A DNA stretch of 64,000 nucleotides from Stagonosporopsis chrysanthemi (GCA_022560025.1 JAFISE010000157.1:1-64000), one strand, 5' to 3'; positions 11,301 through 23,620 are shown, counted from the first letter of the stretch. Notes: a model not told the origin generated them from the sequence alone. A program made the numbers and translations.

Positions 11301-14300
11301 TGCGATATCTGGTGATCTCTGGAGAATTCGGTAGTATAGAGGTGTCGATCGTGAAGACCTCGTGGTGGTGTGCTACATTTTGTAGTATAGACTAACGTGA
11401 GGTGGGGACGTCGATGAGTCGCGCCCTTTGATGACAGCATCAGGTGCCGAACTGAGCTAAGGCCAAACCAGGAAGGTCACTCAGGACATTTCGACCTCAC
11501 TTGTTCGGCACTTCATGTCAGCCTGGCTCCTGACGCGCGATACGTTGATGTGATGTAGATGCGGAAGAGAACTTGGTTTCTCGCTGCGAGTCACTGGATG
11601 TCATTTGAGTTTCGAAAGGTCTTACGCTCGGTAGATGTGGAACGCTGGTGACGAGCTGCTCTGCTTGCAAAATCTGTTGGTCTGTACGAAGCTCAAGTTG
11701 AGACGAGGGTGTCTTTTCCTCGATGAAACTAGCACACGATAGCGGGAGTCGTAGTGGGACTGCGGAAGAAAATGAGAGGTCATGTTCGATGTCCCGACTG
11801 GACGTGAAAGATCAGGATTTGGAGGAGCACTGCTACGCATCGCTGTGAGATGCGGATCTGATGCGCTCTGTCGATTGACGAGATCATCAGTCAGAGCAAC
11901 TACCGCTACGTTTCCGTGTTCCACATCGTGCTGGGGCTCCCTCTCCAGATCAGCACTAGTCCACAGGACATTGTGTTCCAGCGAGTTTCTCTGTGGACAG
12001 AAATTGAGGCAATGTAATTTGCAATTACTTTGACACCCGGCATAGGACAGGAATGAACGAGACAGTGAAGGCGTAATCGAAGGGCAAGGCCGCAACGAAG
12101 ACGGCTTACAGCTTGTTGCTGCGGCAGATGTCTTCTTTAATAAGCATCTAAAGCCGCATACAGACCTGTGTTTGTCTATCACTCCGTCCCACGTAATGAC
12201 AGAGTTCCAGCCCGTGACAATCAGTGCAAACACGTCTCATCCTTAGTAGAATCGTCCATCTCAAATCTCACTTGCGATCACACTTTACATGCAGGAAGCA
12301 GGAGGTAGAGATGTGTTTGCACAATGACAGTGCAGAGTATCTAGATTTGTGAATATGAGAAGGAACTGAGCTCGAGGGTGGATAGAATAGTGGTATGGAG
12401 ACTGGAGTGGGGGCTTGAGACTGGAGTGGAGGCCGTAAGGTAGAGGGGCGTTCGCTTTGGATTGTGTTGGTGCATGCGTCCAGCAGTTGGGCGTTATCAT
12501 TGGTGGTAACCCACATGAGTGGTGACAAGCGACGAGTCGGTGGTCTGGCTCACAGACCCTGGAACCAGATCTTGTGGAGACAGAGCATAGAGACTCATCA
12601 TTTTAGTCGACGCTGAGATTCCCGGTTGGATTAGGTTGCTGCATGCACCCCGAGCGACGGTTTACGTCAGAACTCTGATGACATTGGTGGGCGGTTTTAC
12701 ACGCGGTCAGTCTCCTTTTCACACTGCTCCCCTGCTTGCGTTGCACTGACAGACGCCTGCAACATTCGATCATCCCCTCTCGACAGTGACTAATCGACCA
12801 TAAAACCAGTCATACACTCCGATCCATCAAGCATCACGTCTCACGTTGAGTTGCATTCACTCCGCCAACGTTGCTTACCCTAACGCCAATCATTCACCAC
12901 AGCACAACCTTCTGCGCGCAGAGGTAAAATTGCTTGAAGCATGGCGGAGAACTGAGAAGTTACTTTGATCAAAAGCACGAGGGGGCGAGATCCGAGTGTT
13001 TCTGAGATGGTCCGTGGTTGAATCTAGACCGTTACACATGCCTTGAAAGTGGCACGGTGCGGGAGCAGCCGGCGGCCGCTCGGAGATTTTCGCCAGACGC
13101 CATCTAGCCAAGCGTCGGCGTTCTCCAGAATCAACCATGCTCTCGCTCGACTCTACAACACAAGTAATACTGTGCAACTCGGTGATTTCGCCTTCGTGGT
13201 TCGAATGTAGGTACCTTCTTGGAGCTCACTCTTCTCATTTGTCTGCGGGATGAGGTGATCCTCGTGATCCGTTACAGTCGCCAAGGACGTTGGTTTTCGT
13301 GGACAATTGTTTCGAGGACAGCCTCTTGGCCATCGCTTCGAACACGATGACACAGAGTGCCGGCATAGTCAGATGCCGTGTTGCGAGTGCTAGTATCAAT
13401 TGTACTGGTACTTGCCGTGTGCGGCTACAAAGGTCAGCCGACACCTCGTTCGTCCCATCGGTCCACCTCTTCAGGATTGCCCTACTCACCAGCCCTACAG
13501 CCCTGGAAGGCTTTCAGATCGCGTGCGCCGCATCGCATTTGTACAGGATCATTACAGGGCCATACCGCAACAGAGCAACCGGCGATCAGAGCGCGCGAGG
13601 CCTTAAATGGGCTCCTGACAATCCCTGTCCCAGTAGAATGTGCTGATGGCTTCAACAGGCCGCCTGCCGCTGTCGCAAAGTTGAGAAAAGAGAGTACCGA
13701 GAGGCCAAGTCCTGAATATAATCTTTCATTGTAGCTGCTGCGGGGTTTGGGCGGTCATGCTGTCGACATGTCAGATGAGGAGAGATGCAGTCGGTCAACC
13801 TCGGTCTCGTAGGTGCGATGCATTGAGTTGTCGGCGTAAAGGCCGACAAAAGCAACTTCACAGCTGCAATCATATATTATATACTCTCCGCAATCCGAGA
13901 CATTACATGGGTATATTCTCCACACGCTTTGATCGGAAAAATTGTACCGACCTCGCGGTACAGATAGTGCCGAGCAACATCCAAGACTGCCTACTGATCC
14001 GAATAGAGGACCTGAGCACCAGAACTACCTAACAGCACCTACCTATCTATGCGTTTCGCGACTAGGACAGTGGTCTTAACCCGCAAATCAGACGACTTGC
14101 TGCATGCCCAGGCGCCAAGTATCAGGGGTTACTATCCGCCCAAACGCCAAGTGTCGGCGTGGTGAATCCTCTTCGTGTGGCGACAATTGCGCATGCTGTT
14201 AGTAGCTACAAACATAGGCAATGCTATGGGATCCATGCGTCTTGCGTCGCTCTTGACATCCGACATTGCCGTTGTGACCGAATCGCGCAATGATCATGTG

Positions 14301-14894
14301 AAGGACCTCACGGATGGCACTGCACTCACCAAAGTCTTCAGCGAGGCATACCGAGTTCCGCTGACCCAGCTACACACACCGAATCGCGACTGATAGGTCC
14401 CACCTGCCGATGATTTCAGGTGTGCTCTTTTGACAAGATGTTACCCGTATGCCAAAGATGACGAGTGATGGCATTCTCTAATATATTTCCCTGCCAGTCA
14501 TCAGGCGCTACAGTTGTGGAAGATTGTTCCACCGTGTGCACCGTGCGGTACAATGGAAAAAGCCGTGAGAACCCTCGCACAGAATCCGTGGAATTCAAAT
14601 GACTGGGTTGAACCTGCCCATTGCGGGATGTAGCGTGTTTGGGATTGGTGAAATACAATCTACGTATTTGACCCAAGTTATTCCAGGGCCGCACTTGGTG
14701 TGAACGGTGTGCACCATTGTAATCTAAGCACCGAGTCATCCTACACGCCTTGATCGAACTTGGCAGGGGGGTTTACCGGCTTGCCAATCATGACTATGTT
14801 TACTGGTATACAAAACCTGAGTAGATTCCGCCTCGAAACGCGGTATCATCTCCAGACTTCATCTACAGCAGTTTGAACTGATCCCACTTCCAAC
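11301..14894. other. 3.6 kb gap, no gene recognised
   Basis: The longest frame is about 203 codons (minus strand, 11622-12233). It is rich in Ser, Pro, Arg and His with no domain or conserved motif and looks like chance. Frames near 12268-12528, 12890-13177 and 13290-13734 also lack a plausible ATG or family signature; the one from 13378 has a hydrophobic start but begins at GTG. The composition is normal and shows no RIP. Untranslated exons, non-coding RNA or a multi-exon orphan gene cannot be excluded. Confidence 0.45.
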
Positions 14895-15860
14895 ATGTTT
14901 TCTGTATGGAAGTTCCTTGTGGGAGGCGCGATCACCCTCGCGTCTATGGCGCCGGGCGTCAATGGACAAAACTTTCCTAACCCAGGTCCGATCTCGGGTA
15001 GCACCTTTGCTCACGACCCGACAGTGGTCAAGACGCCAAGTGGCTCATACCTCATGGCCTATACAGCACCAGGCATTGCGCTCAAGACGTCTACCGATCG
15101 CACCAACTGGCGCGACGCCGGTCTTGTGTGGAACAACGCGAATGCTCCTTGGACACAACCGTACACGGGCGGAAACAGCGAGAATCTTTGGGCCCCGGAC
15201 CTCTCCTACCACAACGGCAGGTACTATCTGTACTACTCAGCATCCACCTTCGGATCTCGCAGGTCGGCCATCTTCCTGGCCACCAGCACTAGCGGCGCGG
15301 CCGGGTCATGGACAAACGAGGGCTTGATCATCGAGACGAATGCAAATAGCGCATACAACGCCATTGATCCCAACCTCATCGTCGATGCTGACGGCAGATG
15401 GTGGCTGTCATTCGGTTCGTTCGGAAACGGCCTGAAGTTGATCTCCATCAACCCCAGCACGGGCAGGCGCTCCGGCAGCAACATGGTCGACATCGCCAGC
15501 CGGGGTAGCAGCGGCGCCATCGAGGCTCCTGTCATTTCCCGTCGTGGCAACTACTACTATCTCTGGGTCTCTTTCGATTCGTGCTGCCAGGCTGCTGCAA
15601 GCACTTACAACATCAGAGTCGGCCGCTCTACGAACATCCAGGGTCCTTATGTCGACAGGAGCGGCAGGCAGATGATGTCGGGCGGTGGCGATGTGGTTCT
15701 GTCGTCCCATGGCGCCATTCGTGGACCTGGTCACAACACCGTGTTCACAGACAACGATGCCGATGTGCTCGTCTACCATTACTACAGGCAGTCTGATGGC
15801 CAGGCTCAGCTAGGCATCAACCTCCTTCGTTATGAGAACGATTGGCCGGTTGCGTATTAA
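14895..15860 (+). CDS. Secreted GH43 endo-1,5-alpha-L-arabinanase
   Basis: Intronless, 321 aa, the usual length of fungal AbnA-type enzymes. A signal peptide covers about residues 1-24 (hydrophobic LVGGAITLASMA, likely cut after VNG). The mature five-bladed beta-propeller carries the three GH43 acidic residues: the base Asp in HDPTVVK (D41), the pKa-modulating Asp in NAIDPNLI (D158) and the acid Glu in GAIEAPVI (E210). Other family features are SENLWAPDLSYHNGRYYLYY and the HGAIRGPGHNTV stretch near the C-terminus. It should hydrolyse internal alpha-1,5 links of pectic arabinan outside the cell, as expected of a plant-associated fungus. No substrate-binding module is attached. Confidence 0.93.
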   Translation: MFSVWKFLVGGAITLASMAPGVNGQNFPNPGPISGSTFAHDPTVVKTPSGSYLMAYTAPGIALKTSTDRTNWRDAGLVWNNANAPWTQPYTGGNSENLWAPDLSYHNGRYYLYYSASTFGSRRSAIFLATSTSGAAGSWTNEGLIIETNANSAYNAIDPNLIVDADGRWWLSFGSFGNGLKLISINPSTGRRSGSNMVDIASRGSSGAIEAPVISRRGNYYYLWVSFDSCCQAAASTYNIRVGRSTNIQGPYVDRSGRQMMSGGGDVVLSSHGAIRGPGHNTVFTDNDADVLVYHYYRQSDGQAQLGINLLRYENDWPVAY

Positions 15861-17161
15861 ACGCGGGAATCTTCATGTAGTTGTTGAATTGCATGCGCAT
15901 CCAAGCCTGCCGAGCTGTTGCGGAAGAGTCGTGTCGTTAGCTTTCTTGTGAATACTTTATCTCCGATCATATCAATGTCATATACATCCACCGAATTTAG
16001 CTGTGGTCCGTACTGCGCAACTCGCAAAAGTGAAGGGATGTGTGTATGCATTCCAGTTACAGGAAGGATAATCCAGAGACTTAAGGCCAGTGAGATGTGA
16101 CATGCGGTCTGAATCATGAGAGAAGCCCACGTCCAAGTTTTAGCTGCAATCTGATCAGCAGATTGAATGACAAAACCGATGGATGTTGGCGGCGGCACGA
16201 GAAATCGGGGTTCTGTTGTTACTCGTGCTTCACAGGTCTCGATCAGTTGCTGCACCTTTGCTTTTCTGGTATACGCTTGCTTCGGCGGGCCGATTCTGAC
16301 CGTATGGTAAAGTTCCAATATCATTGAGACTGTCGGCTCGTTCAGACTTATCTCTGGTTAAGCCCGAATCCACGAAGAACTGCCGGCGACTAATAACCGT
16401 TTTCGAAAAGAGCATTATCTATTGGATTTCTCTCGCTCATCGCTCCATCTGTTTAGAGTCAACTCAAACGGGATTGCAAGCCATGGGTTGGAGAGGCGAG
16501 GTCCTGGAGGCATGTCAGGCTCATTGAGCTAATTCGCCTAGTTGGCTGATAATAAGTACTGTTCCGGCTCAGGACTCGCTACTAGAGTGAGTCGTGGGAT
16601 TATTCTGGTCCTACTGGGGTCAAGTTGGCCCGCATGGTGGGCAGAGCCGGATCTGATAGCCTCTGAACGGAAGCGGCTGCAAGATTTACGAAGCAATGTT
16701 GATAGTTCCCTCGATCGCACTCCTTGCTTATGGTTCACTTTACGTTTAGTTCCAGGCACATTCGCGCGAGCGAACACTATTTTTCTCCACAGGAAGCACA
16801 AGCCACCGGGAGACCTCGCCATGCCCTCTAATTGGTCGCTCAGAGAAGCTTGTTTGACACCGCACGACATACCCCACTGGAAGCTCCTCTGATGCACCAA
16901 TTATCATCACATACCGATCAAGCATCTAGAAAACCCCACAGCTCTTTGCGTGCAGGTGAGGCATGTTTCCCGCGAAACGACATTGCAATCGCTGATTAGC
17001 GATGTAAAACGCTAACATGCTTATCTCGCGCAGGCCTGCACAGCGTGCAGTGCATTGAGATGTCTGTTTTCCTTGTCCAAACATCATTATTCTCATATCA
17101 TTACAGAGTACTGTGAAATCGCGAATTTGGCGCGTTCGGCTCACAAGAGACTGCACTGCTG
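15861..17161. other. 1.3 kb intergenic region, no gene seen
   Basis: Between the arabinanase and the seven-TM gene. Overlapping frames of 60-155 codons occur on both strands without domain signatures. The composition is ordinary. It should hold the arabinanase 3' UTR and the promoter of the next gene. Confidence 0.45.
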
Positions 17162-18361
17162 ATGGCGCCAGTCAAGGATGCGAGATTTCTGCCTGAGATA
17201 TGGGCCTTGTTCTCTATCGGTGTCTTGTGGGTTTTGATGCGCTTCGCAGTCCGGATTCGAACTGTCGGAATACGTGGACTACAGGTCGACGACGGATTCG
17301 CCTTTGTCGCAGTTGTGTGCTGGGCCATTATTATCATGGGCATACACATCACGTATTTCACGGGCACGAATATCGATTATTCAGCAACAGAGGTGTGGGA
17401 TCTCACCGAACATGAAGTTGAGAGGGCATCGTTTGGGTCCAAACTGTATATTATCACTTTGTATGCCTAGTAAGTCGAGATGAACCGTAAGAAGCAGACG
17501 TAGTTAGTGCTAAACTGACATCAATAAGTATTTCGATGATATTCAGTCTCAAAGCAGTAGTTATTCTGCTGTATCGGCGGCTAGCCTTCGGAGACTGGCA
17601 GAAGACACTACTACGTTCCACAGTAGCGATATGTACCATCGGATGGGTATCTACGACCTTGATGCTAAGCCTGATGTGTCTTCCATTCCAAAGGCGGTTC
17701 GTCGTTCGACCCCTTCCAAGTAACACGTGCACGGCGTCTTCGACCTTTTTCATCGTACTCAGCTGCTTTAATGCTGCAACCGATGCGCTTCTATTGACCG
17801 TCCCACTTCCGATGCTTTGGACTCTGCGTATACCACTCTATCGACGAATTGGAGTTTTTCTTCTGCTCGCATCAGGCATTTTCGTCATGGCCGCCTGCAT
17901 CATCCGCGTCTCACTGACAGTGGTGCCGAACATTACAGTTCGCATAATCGCCCGCTGGGGAGCTCGGGAATTGGCCATCGCTCTCGTTGCTGTGAACACC
18001 GCAAGCCTACGTCCGAGTAAGTGTTCCACTGAGACCAACCATTTGACGTTTCAACGCCTTACGTGTGCACTCAGTGTTCCGCAAGAAATTCTGGCTATCG
18101 AAAAAGGCCGTTGCAGAACGAGGCCACCGCACTCGTGCACGCAAGTTCTACGTCTGGAGCTCCTTGCACCGTGTCCAGAAGAAAGTCAGACATCACTGGC
18201 CCCTCAACTCAACAACGGCAGGAATGTCTACCATTCGTAATTTCGCTGCAGGAGAGATCACAGTATCCCAGACCACTTCACAAGATCCCGAGTACCAAAG
18301 TTTCCAGGTTCCGAAGGTAACATTACGCTCCGTCCACGAGCAAGCAGACAATCTTGCGTAG
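17162..18361 (+). CDS. PTH11-like / fungal rhodopsin-domain seven-TM protein
   Basis: Exons 17162-17469, 17529-18016 and 18075-18361; introns of 59 and 58 nt with GTAAGT donors; 360 aa. Seven hydrophobic segments fill the first ~290 residues: WALFSIGVLWVLMRFAV, FAFVAVVCWAIIIMGIHI, ISMIFSLKAVVILLYRRL, AICTIGWVSTTLMLSLM, FFIVLSCFNAATDALLLTVP, IGVFLLLASGIFVMAACIIR, and the ARELAIALVAVNTASLRP region. The family hallmarks are R.RTVGIRGLQVDDGF after TM1 and the D-x-LLLTVPLP motif. A basic cytoplasmic tail of ~95 aa follows. The family includes PTH11-like surface receptors and the SAT4-type proteins of metabolite clusters; ligand and pathway cannot be told from sequence. I found no coupled cluster beside it. 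Confidence 0.85.
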
Positions 18362-19177
18362 ACCGATGCCACATTAGACAAGCCGAGACAGATAATCCGA
18401 CCAACAGTATGATGGAACGCCGAGCACCTTATTTTTCATACAGCGACTTACATGCTTTGTTCGTCCACAAATATTCGGCTTAACCGGAGTCTTTCGCGTC
18501 TAAATTAGGATCGCCCAGGACGTAACCCCGACGCTTCATCTTGAAGAATCTGGTGAATCTTGTTTCATGCTTTAACTAGCTCATCATAACAAGGGAAATG
18601 TGTTGTCAGATCGCGTGTTCTCATCAGTCTTCGATATTATCCTCGAAGTTGATGGGAGCCTTGGAACATATCCATCTCACAAGCCCGAACTGCTCATAGG
18701 GATAGCTTCAGCGGAGCAATCATCAGCCACAGTGCTTCAGAGATTCTGACGCCGTGCGGAGGTCATTACCCATGGACAAAGGATTGCACTGTATGTAAGA
18801 GCCCGAAACACGCGCACCGAATTCGAGATTCAGCCAGACATTTAATCACGTGGATAAAGATTGCAGGCAACGCAATGCATGCAGTGCAGTCTCATCAGTT
18901 TCCGACGTCTGGCTGGGTCGCTTTGACTGTCGGTTGTAACCCGTGGCATGCAGTGTAACCCTCAATGAAAGTACACTAGCTTTGATCAGACTTCTTTCAT
19001 CAGTCGATATTGTTAGTTTTTAGGAAGAAGCCCAAGACCGCCAGAACGTGCTCCAGCTGAAAGATGGATTCAAAACTTGGAGGACTGTTCACCGTGGCCA
19101 AGCACCCATAGGAGTCTCTGAAAGCTAGTTCAACAACTATGTCAAAGGTGAATAAGGTGCATCAGTGAGCACCATCG
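18362..19177. other. Intergenic region, no gene seen
   Basis: About 820 nt of ordinary composition without an ORF worth annotating. Confidence 0.5.
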
Positions 19178-19540
19178 ATGACAGCTCACCGTTTGCGCAG
19201 TATTGCTATTTGCTATGCTGTCCTCGTCACTGCGACAGCACAGAGCCGCAACGGCTATACGCAATCCATTAGTTTTAATCGCTCCCTGAAGCGGGTCTAT
19301 GACAGCAAACCCGTGTCGAGTTATATAAGAGCGTACGACGCTAATTCCGATGCGGCGTGGTTTTGCCTGATGGCGTATCGATCGTCTGGGCACGGTGCTA
19401 TCACACCACAAACATTACGTCTGCGCACGATCTACGCGCCGTTCCTTCCGCCAAGTGCCGGCCTATATGCACCTAACATCAACGTCCGGAACAACGGCTG
19501 TGTAAAATCCGTGATAGATTTCAAATCAGATAATAAATAA
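19178..19540 (+). CDS. Possible small secreted protein (doubtful)
   Basis: Single-exon frame of 120 codons with a true ATG. The first ~22 residues resemble a signal peptide (basic MTAHRLRS, hydrophobic IAICYAVLVTATA, a possible cut after AQS). The remaining ~98 residues hold two Cys, and no family is recognised. It is isolated, with no supporting introns or similarity, so it may be a chance frame. It is listed because short secreted orphans are common in such accessory regions. Confidence 0.25.
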   Translation: MTAHRLRSIAICYAVLVTATAQSRNGYTQSISFNRSLKRVYDSKPVSSYIRAYDANSDAAWFCLMAYRSSGHGAITPQTLRLRTIYAPFLPPSAGLYAPNINVRNNGCVKSVIDFKSDNK

Positions 19541-20112
19541 AGTTAGGAACAGTGCGCAAGATTTCTGTTCAACTTAGGATGTGGGGACCCTAATACCTTA
19601 AGAAAATCGCTCATTACAAGAGTTGAATACCGCGTCCATACTGTGCTATGACGAATAGGTTTCGTGGGCGAAGCTGCACCAATACACAGGGGTATGTTAG
19701 AATGATTGTACAGATCGCAGTAGAGTCATTTGTTAAGATGCTCATATGTCAGCATTCACTAATGGATTTTGTTTAACGTAGAGCCGGGTTTTACAGATAC
19801 CCTCGTCATATGCTCCACCTACAAAATATATAGGTTATATTCTATCACAACATCTGAGATAGAAGGATCTTCTAACCGAGGATGTCTTAGCTTTCCTTAC
19901 CTTGATTCGTCAAAGTCATTATGTTGAACGGGAGGTTCAGCCTCCGTTTCCGAGTAAGAGAGTATCACCGACAGAGGTTCCGTCTATCTGTTGCGTTGGC
20001 ATGGGATATATATCTGCATAGAAGTAACTATCCTTCAAAATCAAAACCTGTTGTCAGATCTTTTTATTGCATCACCCCACTCCAACAAACTCAAATTGCT
20101 GCCTTGTAAACG
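19541..20112 (+). promoter_or_regulatory. Upstream region of the FAD monooxygenase gene
   Basis: No coding sequence recognised. A TATA-like element (GATATATATC, 20005-20014) lies about 100 nt before the ATG at 20113. The nearby TCAAAATCAAAACC and pyrimidine-rich stretch is typical of a fungal transcription start region. Confidence 0.4.
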
Positions 20113-22092
20113 ATGGGTTCAATCGGACTAGAAAAAGAAACGAGCGAAGTATTGCTTGAAAAGTACGAGCAGGAACGAAACAAACGCCTCAATAGAGAGC
20201 GCATCAGCGAGAATCTGGATGTTCGATCAGAGGGTCTCCAAGCTCTTAACAAAGATCCTTGGGTTGATTACAACGACCCTCGAGTCAAGAATCCTCCTCT
20301 CAAAGATGGTGATAACATCAAAGTCCTCGTGGTTGGTGCCGGGCTTAATGGTGTCGTCTTCGCAGGACGACTGATTGAGAGTGGTATCAGCAACAAGGAT
20401 CTTGTATGTGTTGATGTTGCAGGAGGCTTTGGTGGCACTTGGTATGTCTACATTGATCACATTGAAACATAGACAAAAACTGACCAGTACAAAAGGTACT
20501 ACAACCGTTATCCGGGAGTTATGTGCGATGTTGAAGGGTACTGCTACGTTCCGTTTCTCGAGGAAACAGGCTACCGACCTCAACATAGATACTCCTACGG
20601 TCAGGAGATCCGGGGGCAGATGGAACGTAGTGCCGACCATTTCGGTATTCAGGGACAGTTCTGTACAAGAATTGACTCGAAGATTTGGGACGAAGACAGA
20701 AAGCTTTGGATGGTCACCATGACACGTACCATTGGTGAACCGTCTACGTCGGAGACTTTCATTGTAGCCTCCGAGTTCGTCGTCATATCGAGCGGCCCGT
20801 TTCCCTTTCCCAAAATCCCTCAACTTCCTGGGTGGAACGATTTTATTAAGAGAAACCATGTGTTCCACTCGGCCCGCTGGGACTACAATTACACCGGCGG
20901 TTCCCAAGAAAACCCAGAACTAGTCAGACTTCGTGGCAAGCGTGTTGCTCTTGTTGGTACTGGCGCAACTGCTATCCAAATTTTGCCTGTGTTGGCAAGA
21001 TGGGCTGAGCATGTATACGTCGTCCAAAGGACTCCATCGTACGTCGGAGTTCGTAATCAAACTGAGACTGATCCGGAGTTCTGGGCCGAACTGACAAAGG
21101 AGAAAGGATGGCAAAAGAAGCGTAGAAACGTCTTCGATGCATATGTTAGTAACAGCAAAGGGTATGGTCCTAATGTGATAAATGACGGCTGGACGAATAC
21201 ACCAGCTGGCTCTGGCTTTCTCGGGTCGAACTCAAGGCTCGTTGCTCGCAATGAGGTTGAGGGACACATCAGAGACCTTCATGAGCTGGATTTCCCGCGC
21301 ACTGGGCTGTTGCGTCAGCGTGTTGACGAAATCGTCAAGGACAAAGCCACTGCCGAAAAGTTGAAAGCATGGTATGGCAGCTGGTGCAAGCGACCTTCAT
21401 TTCACGACGAATACCTCCAGGCATTCAATAAGCCAAACGTCACACTGATCGATACCGACGGTAAAGGTCTCGATGGCCTCACAGAGAGTGGAATCCTGTC
21501 CGAGGGCATCGAGTATAAAATCGATGCCCTTATCCTGGCTACCGGATTCACATTTGGCCACACGATGGACCCCTCGGAGCGGCTTGGTGCAACTGTCAAA
21601 GGACGTCAAGGCCTCAGCATGAAGGATTATTGGCAACGCGCTGACTCTGGGACACTTCTGGGCGTGGCTTTGCCGGGTTTCCCTAATGTATTTAGCTACT
21701 TCGGCCGTGGCACGGGAGCCACATGGAATTTCATGTCTATCCTGGACACACAGGCTGTGCTGATTGCGAGCATTCTGAAGCAAGCGCAAAAGCAGGCAGG
21801 GCCTGGTCAGAGAGTCGTCATTGAGGCTTCGGAAGAGGGGGAACGCCAGTATGGCCTGGAAGTTGCGAAGAGAGCGACATGGTATTCCGTTATGGCTGCT
21901 TGCACACCCGGCTTCTTCAATGGTGAGGGCGCTGCCACTTTCCAGGAACAGAAACCAAAGACGGAGGAGCAACTTATTAATGAAGGTAAAAAGATGGCGT
22001 GGGGTAGTGGACCTCTGGATTATCAAGAGCTGACGAAGGACTATGCAGCAAAAGGAGACCTCAAGGGATTCGCGGTGGAAGTAGTAGCCTAG
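20113..22092 (+). CDS. Baeyer-Villiger-type FAD monooxygenase (two exons)
   Basis: Exons 20113-20441 and 20496-22092; a 54 nt intron (GTATGT to AAAG) splits the Trp codon of GGTWYYNRYPG; 641 aa. It has two dinucleotide-binding sites: VLVVGAGLNG for FAD (about 75-80) and VALVGTGATAIQ for NADPH (about 264-269). Between them are the GGTWYYNRYPGVMCD block and the region of the BVMO fingerprint. The HxxxW part of that fingerprint is kept (FHSARW, about H234-W238), but the Phe and Gly of FxGxxxHxxxW are replaced by Lys and Asn. Near the C-terminus are ILATGF and LPGFPNVFSYFGRG. An N-terminal extension of ~70 residues is typical of the fungal subgroup. It probably oxygenates a ketone (cyclic ketone, steroid or polyketide); the substrate is unknown, and no biosynthetic partner lies beside it. 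Confidence 0.88.
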
Positions 22093-22761
22093 AGACATAT
22101 AAGTTAGGCTGTAGGCCGCCTCGTCCTTGCACCTGATGTGTACAGTTAGGTATTCTCTTGAGTAGCTTGTAAGTACTCTGAGGAAAAATACATTTAAGCT
22201 TGTTACATAGATGAAAAGGTTTCTTACACTTACTTATCCATATATCTCTTGCACTGCAACCGGCTCTGAGTGCTCTGCACAACCAAGATAACCTGTTGGC
22301 CAGGTCACGCAATCCTTGCCAATGGATAGCGAATTCGTTTGCTAACTACGTCTTATGCTCTTCATTACAAGAACCATTGTTTGCCTAACAACTGATGCAG
22401 ATAGACTACCGGGTTCAAAAACTTATCAGAGCAGGCCGTGCAAGCAACATTCCAAATCTACGAACAACCACTGCTTCCACGCTGCGAGTAACTTGCGAAC
22501 ACCAACGCCTCCGGCCACTCTACAAAGCATAAAATCTTGTTCGTGTTGGCACTGTCGACGTAGGTGTGATCCGAAGTAACGGTCTTTGTAGGAGTTCTTA
22601 TGTCGTCATGAATCAAGGCCGTATATTTTTGGACTCTAACATCCACGCAACCCCTTCACGGCATTCTGTTTTGAAAATATCCAGGTTTCCTACGAAGCCT
22701 TACCATTCGACGCATCTTTGAGATGAGATCCTATGTCAAGCTATTATATACCGCCACAAGC
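22093..22761. other. Intergenic region between the monooxygenase and the aquaporin relic
   Basis: About 670 nt with no gene. GC content declines slightly towards the RIP block. A ~70-codon frame near 22355-22579 has no family signature. Confidence 0.45.
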
Positions 22762-23620
22762 ATGAATGTCGACCGCCCAATGCAAGGACTTCGAGTGCCT
22801 TGGAAGTCACGCAAACAAAAACGCTCGTTCAGAGGCGTCTGGAAATCCTTGACCGACTTCCACCGTCACTTGAGGGTCACACCGTTGCCTGAATTGGCGA
22901 GTTCGTCGGTACTTTCCTGTTCCTACTTTTCGCTCTTGGTGGAACGAATGTCGTGAATACCGCTCCACCAGAAGGTGCTGATGCGACAGACCTGAGTGCG
23001 AACCCCAGCAAGATCATGTACATTGCGCTTGTCTTTGGTATGTCCTTGATGGTCAACGCATGGGTTTTCTTTCGCATCAGTGGCGGCCCGTTCAATCTTG
23101 CGGTTACACTGGGCATGATGGTTGTAGGTGCGACAGGCTATTCACGCGGCATCTTGATCATCATATCTCAGGTACTTGAAGGCATAGCCGCCTCTGGTGT
23201 TAGATCTGCTATGATGCTTAATGTTCTAGCCGTGAGAATTAAGCTTAGAGGAGGAACCACGGTAGTTCAGAGGTTGTTTATCAAGGTACATTCCCGATGC
23301 CGAAGGCCTAAACTTAGGGCAAATACTAACAGATAGTTTAATGTTCTTACTTGCGTAGGTAGTATTTACAATATTTATACTTGCTACCAAAAATCACAAG
23401 AGCACAGTTATTACTCTTGTTAAAATTAGCCTTTTACTTTAAATAGAAGACTTTATAGGTATCTTCTATATAAAAAGTAGTATAAGCCTAGCTTATGTCT
23501 TTAAACTAGCTATAGCTGTGTATTACTATACTATATACTACTTGATTTATTAAGTTAGTACTATTTTTAAAGCCTTGCTAGTAAGTATCTCTTACTTACT
23601 TGTTAGAACTTTAAGTATAA
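22762..23620 (+). pseudogene. RIP-damaged aquaporin/aquaglyceroporin (MIP family) crossing into the AT-rich block
   Basis: Successive fragments match a fungal MIP channel in order. An N-terminal RVPWKSRKQK is followed by a one-base frame change, then VQRRLEILDRLPPSLEGHTV and an in-frame TGA just before IGEFVGTFLFLLFALGGTNV. Next is NPSKIMYIALVFGMSLMVNA, and the first pore motif reads GGPFNLAVTLG where NPA is expected. A likely intron at 23286-23358 (GTACAT to GTAG) leads into VVFTIFILATKNHKSTVI, which already lies in AT-rich DNA. The second pore region reads GIFYIKSSISLAYVF (expected GxFYTGxSLNPARSFGP), with TAA/TAG stops around it. The first half is lightly mutated and the last ~250 nt heavily. 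The gene is clearly dead; the 3' boundary is approximate. Confidence 0.82.

Noticed and set aside
11622..12233. Minus-strand frame of 203 codons
   Set aside because: No domain, no bias typical of coding sequence here, Ser/Pro/Arg/His-rich; treated as chance.
13185..13215. Possible tRNA B-box (GGTTCGAAT)
   Set aside because: The CC at the end of the B-box consensus is missing, and no A-box or cloverleaf can be drawn around it.
13378..13734. Frame with a hydrophobic, signal-like start
   Set aside because: It begins at GTG with no in-frame ATG, and nothing downstream resembles a known protein.
17238..17262. tRNA-like B-box on the minus strand
   Set aside because: It lies inside the first exon of the seven-TM gene and no acceptor stem or A-box is present.
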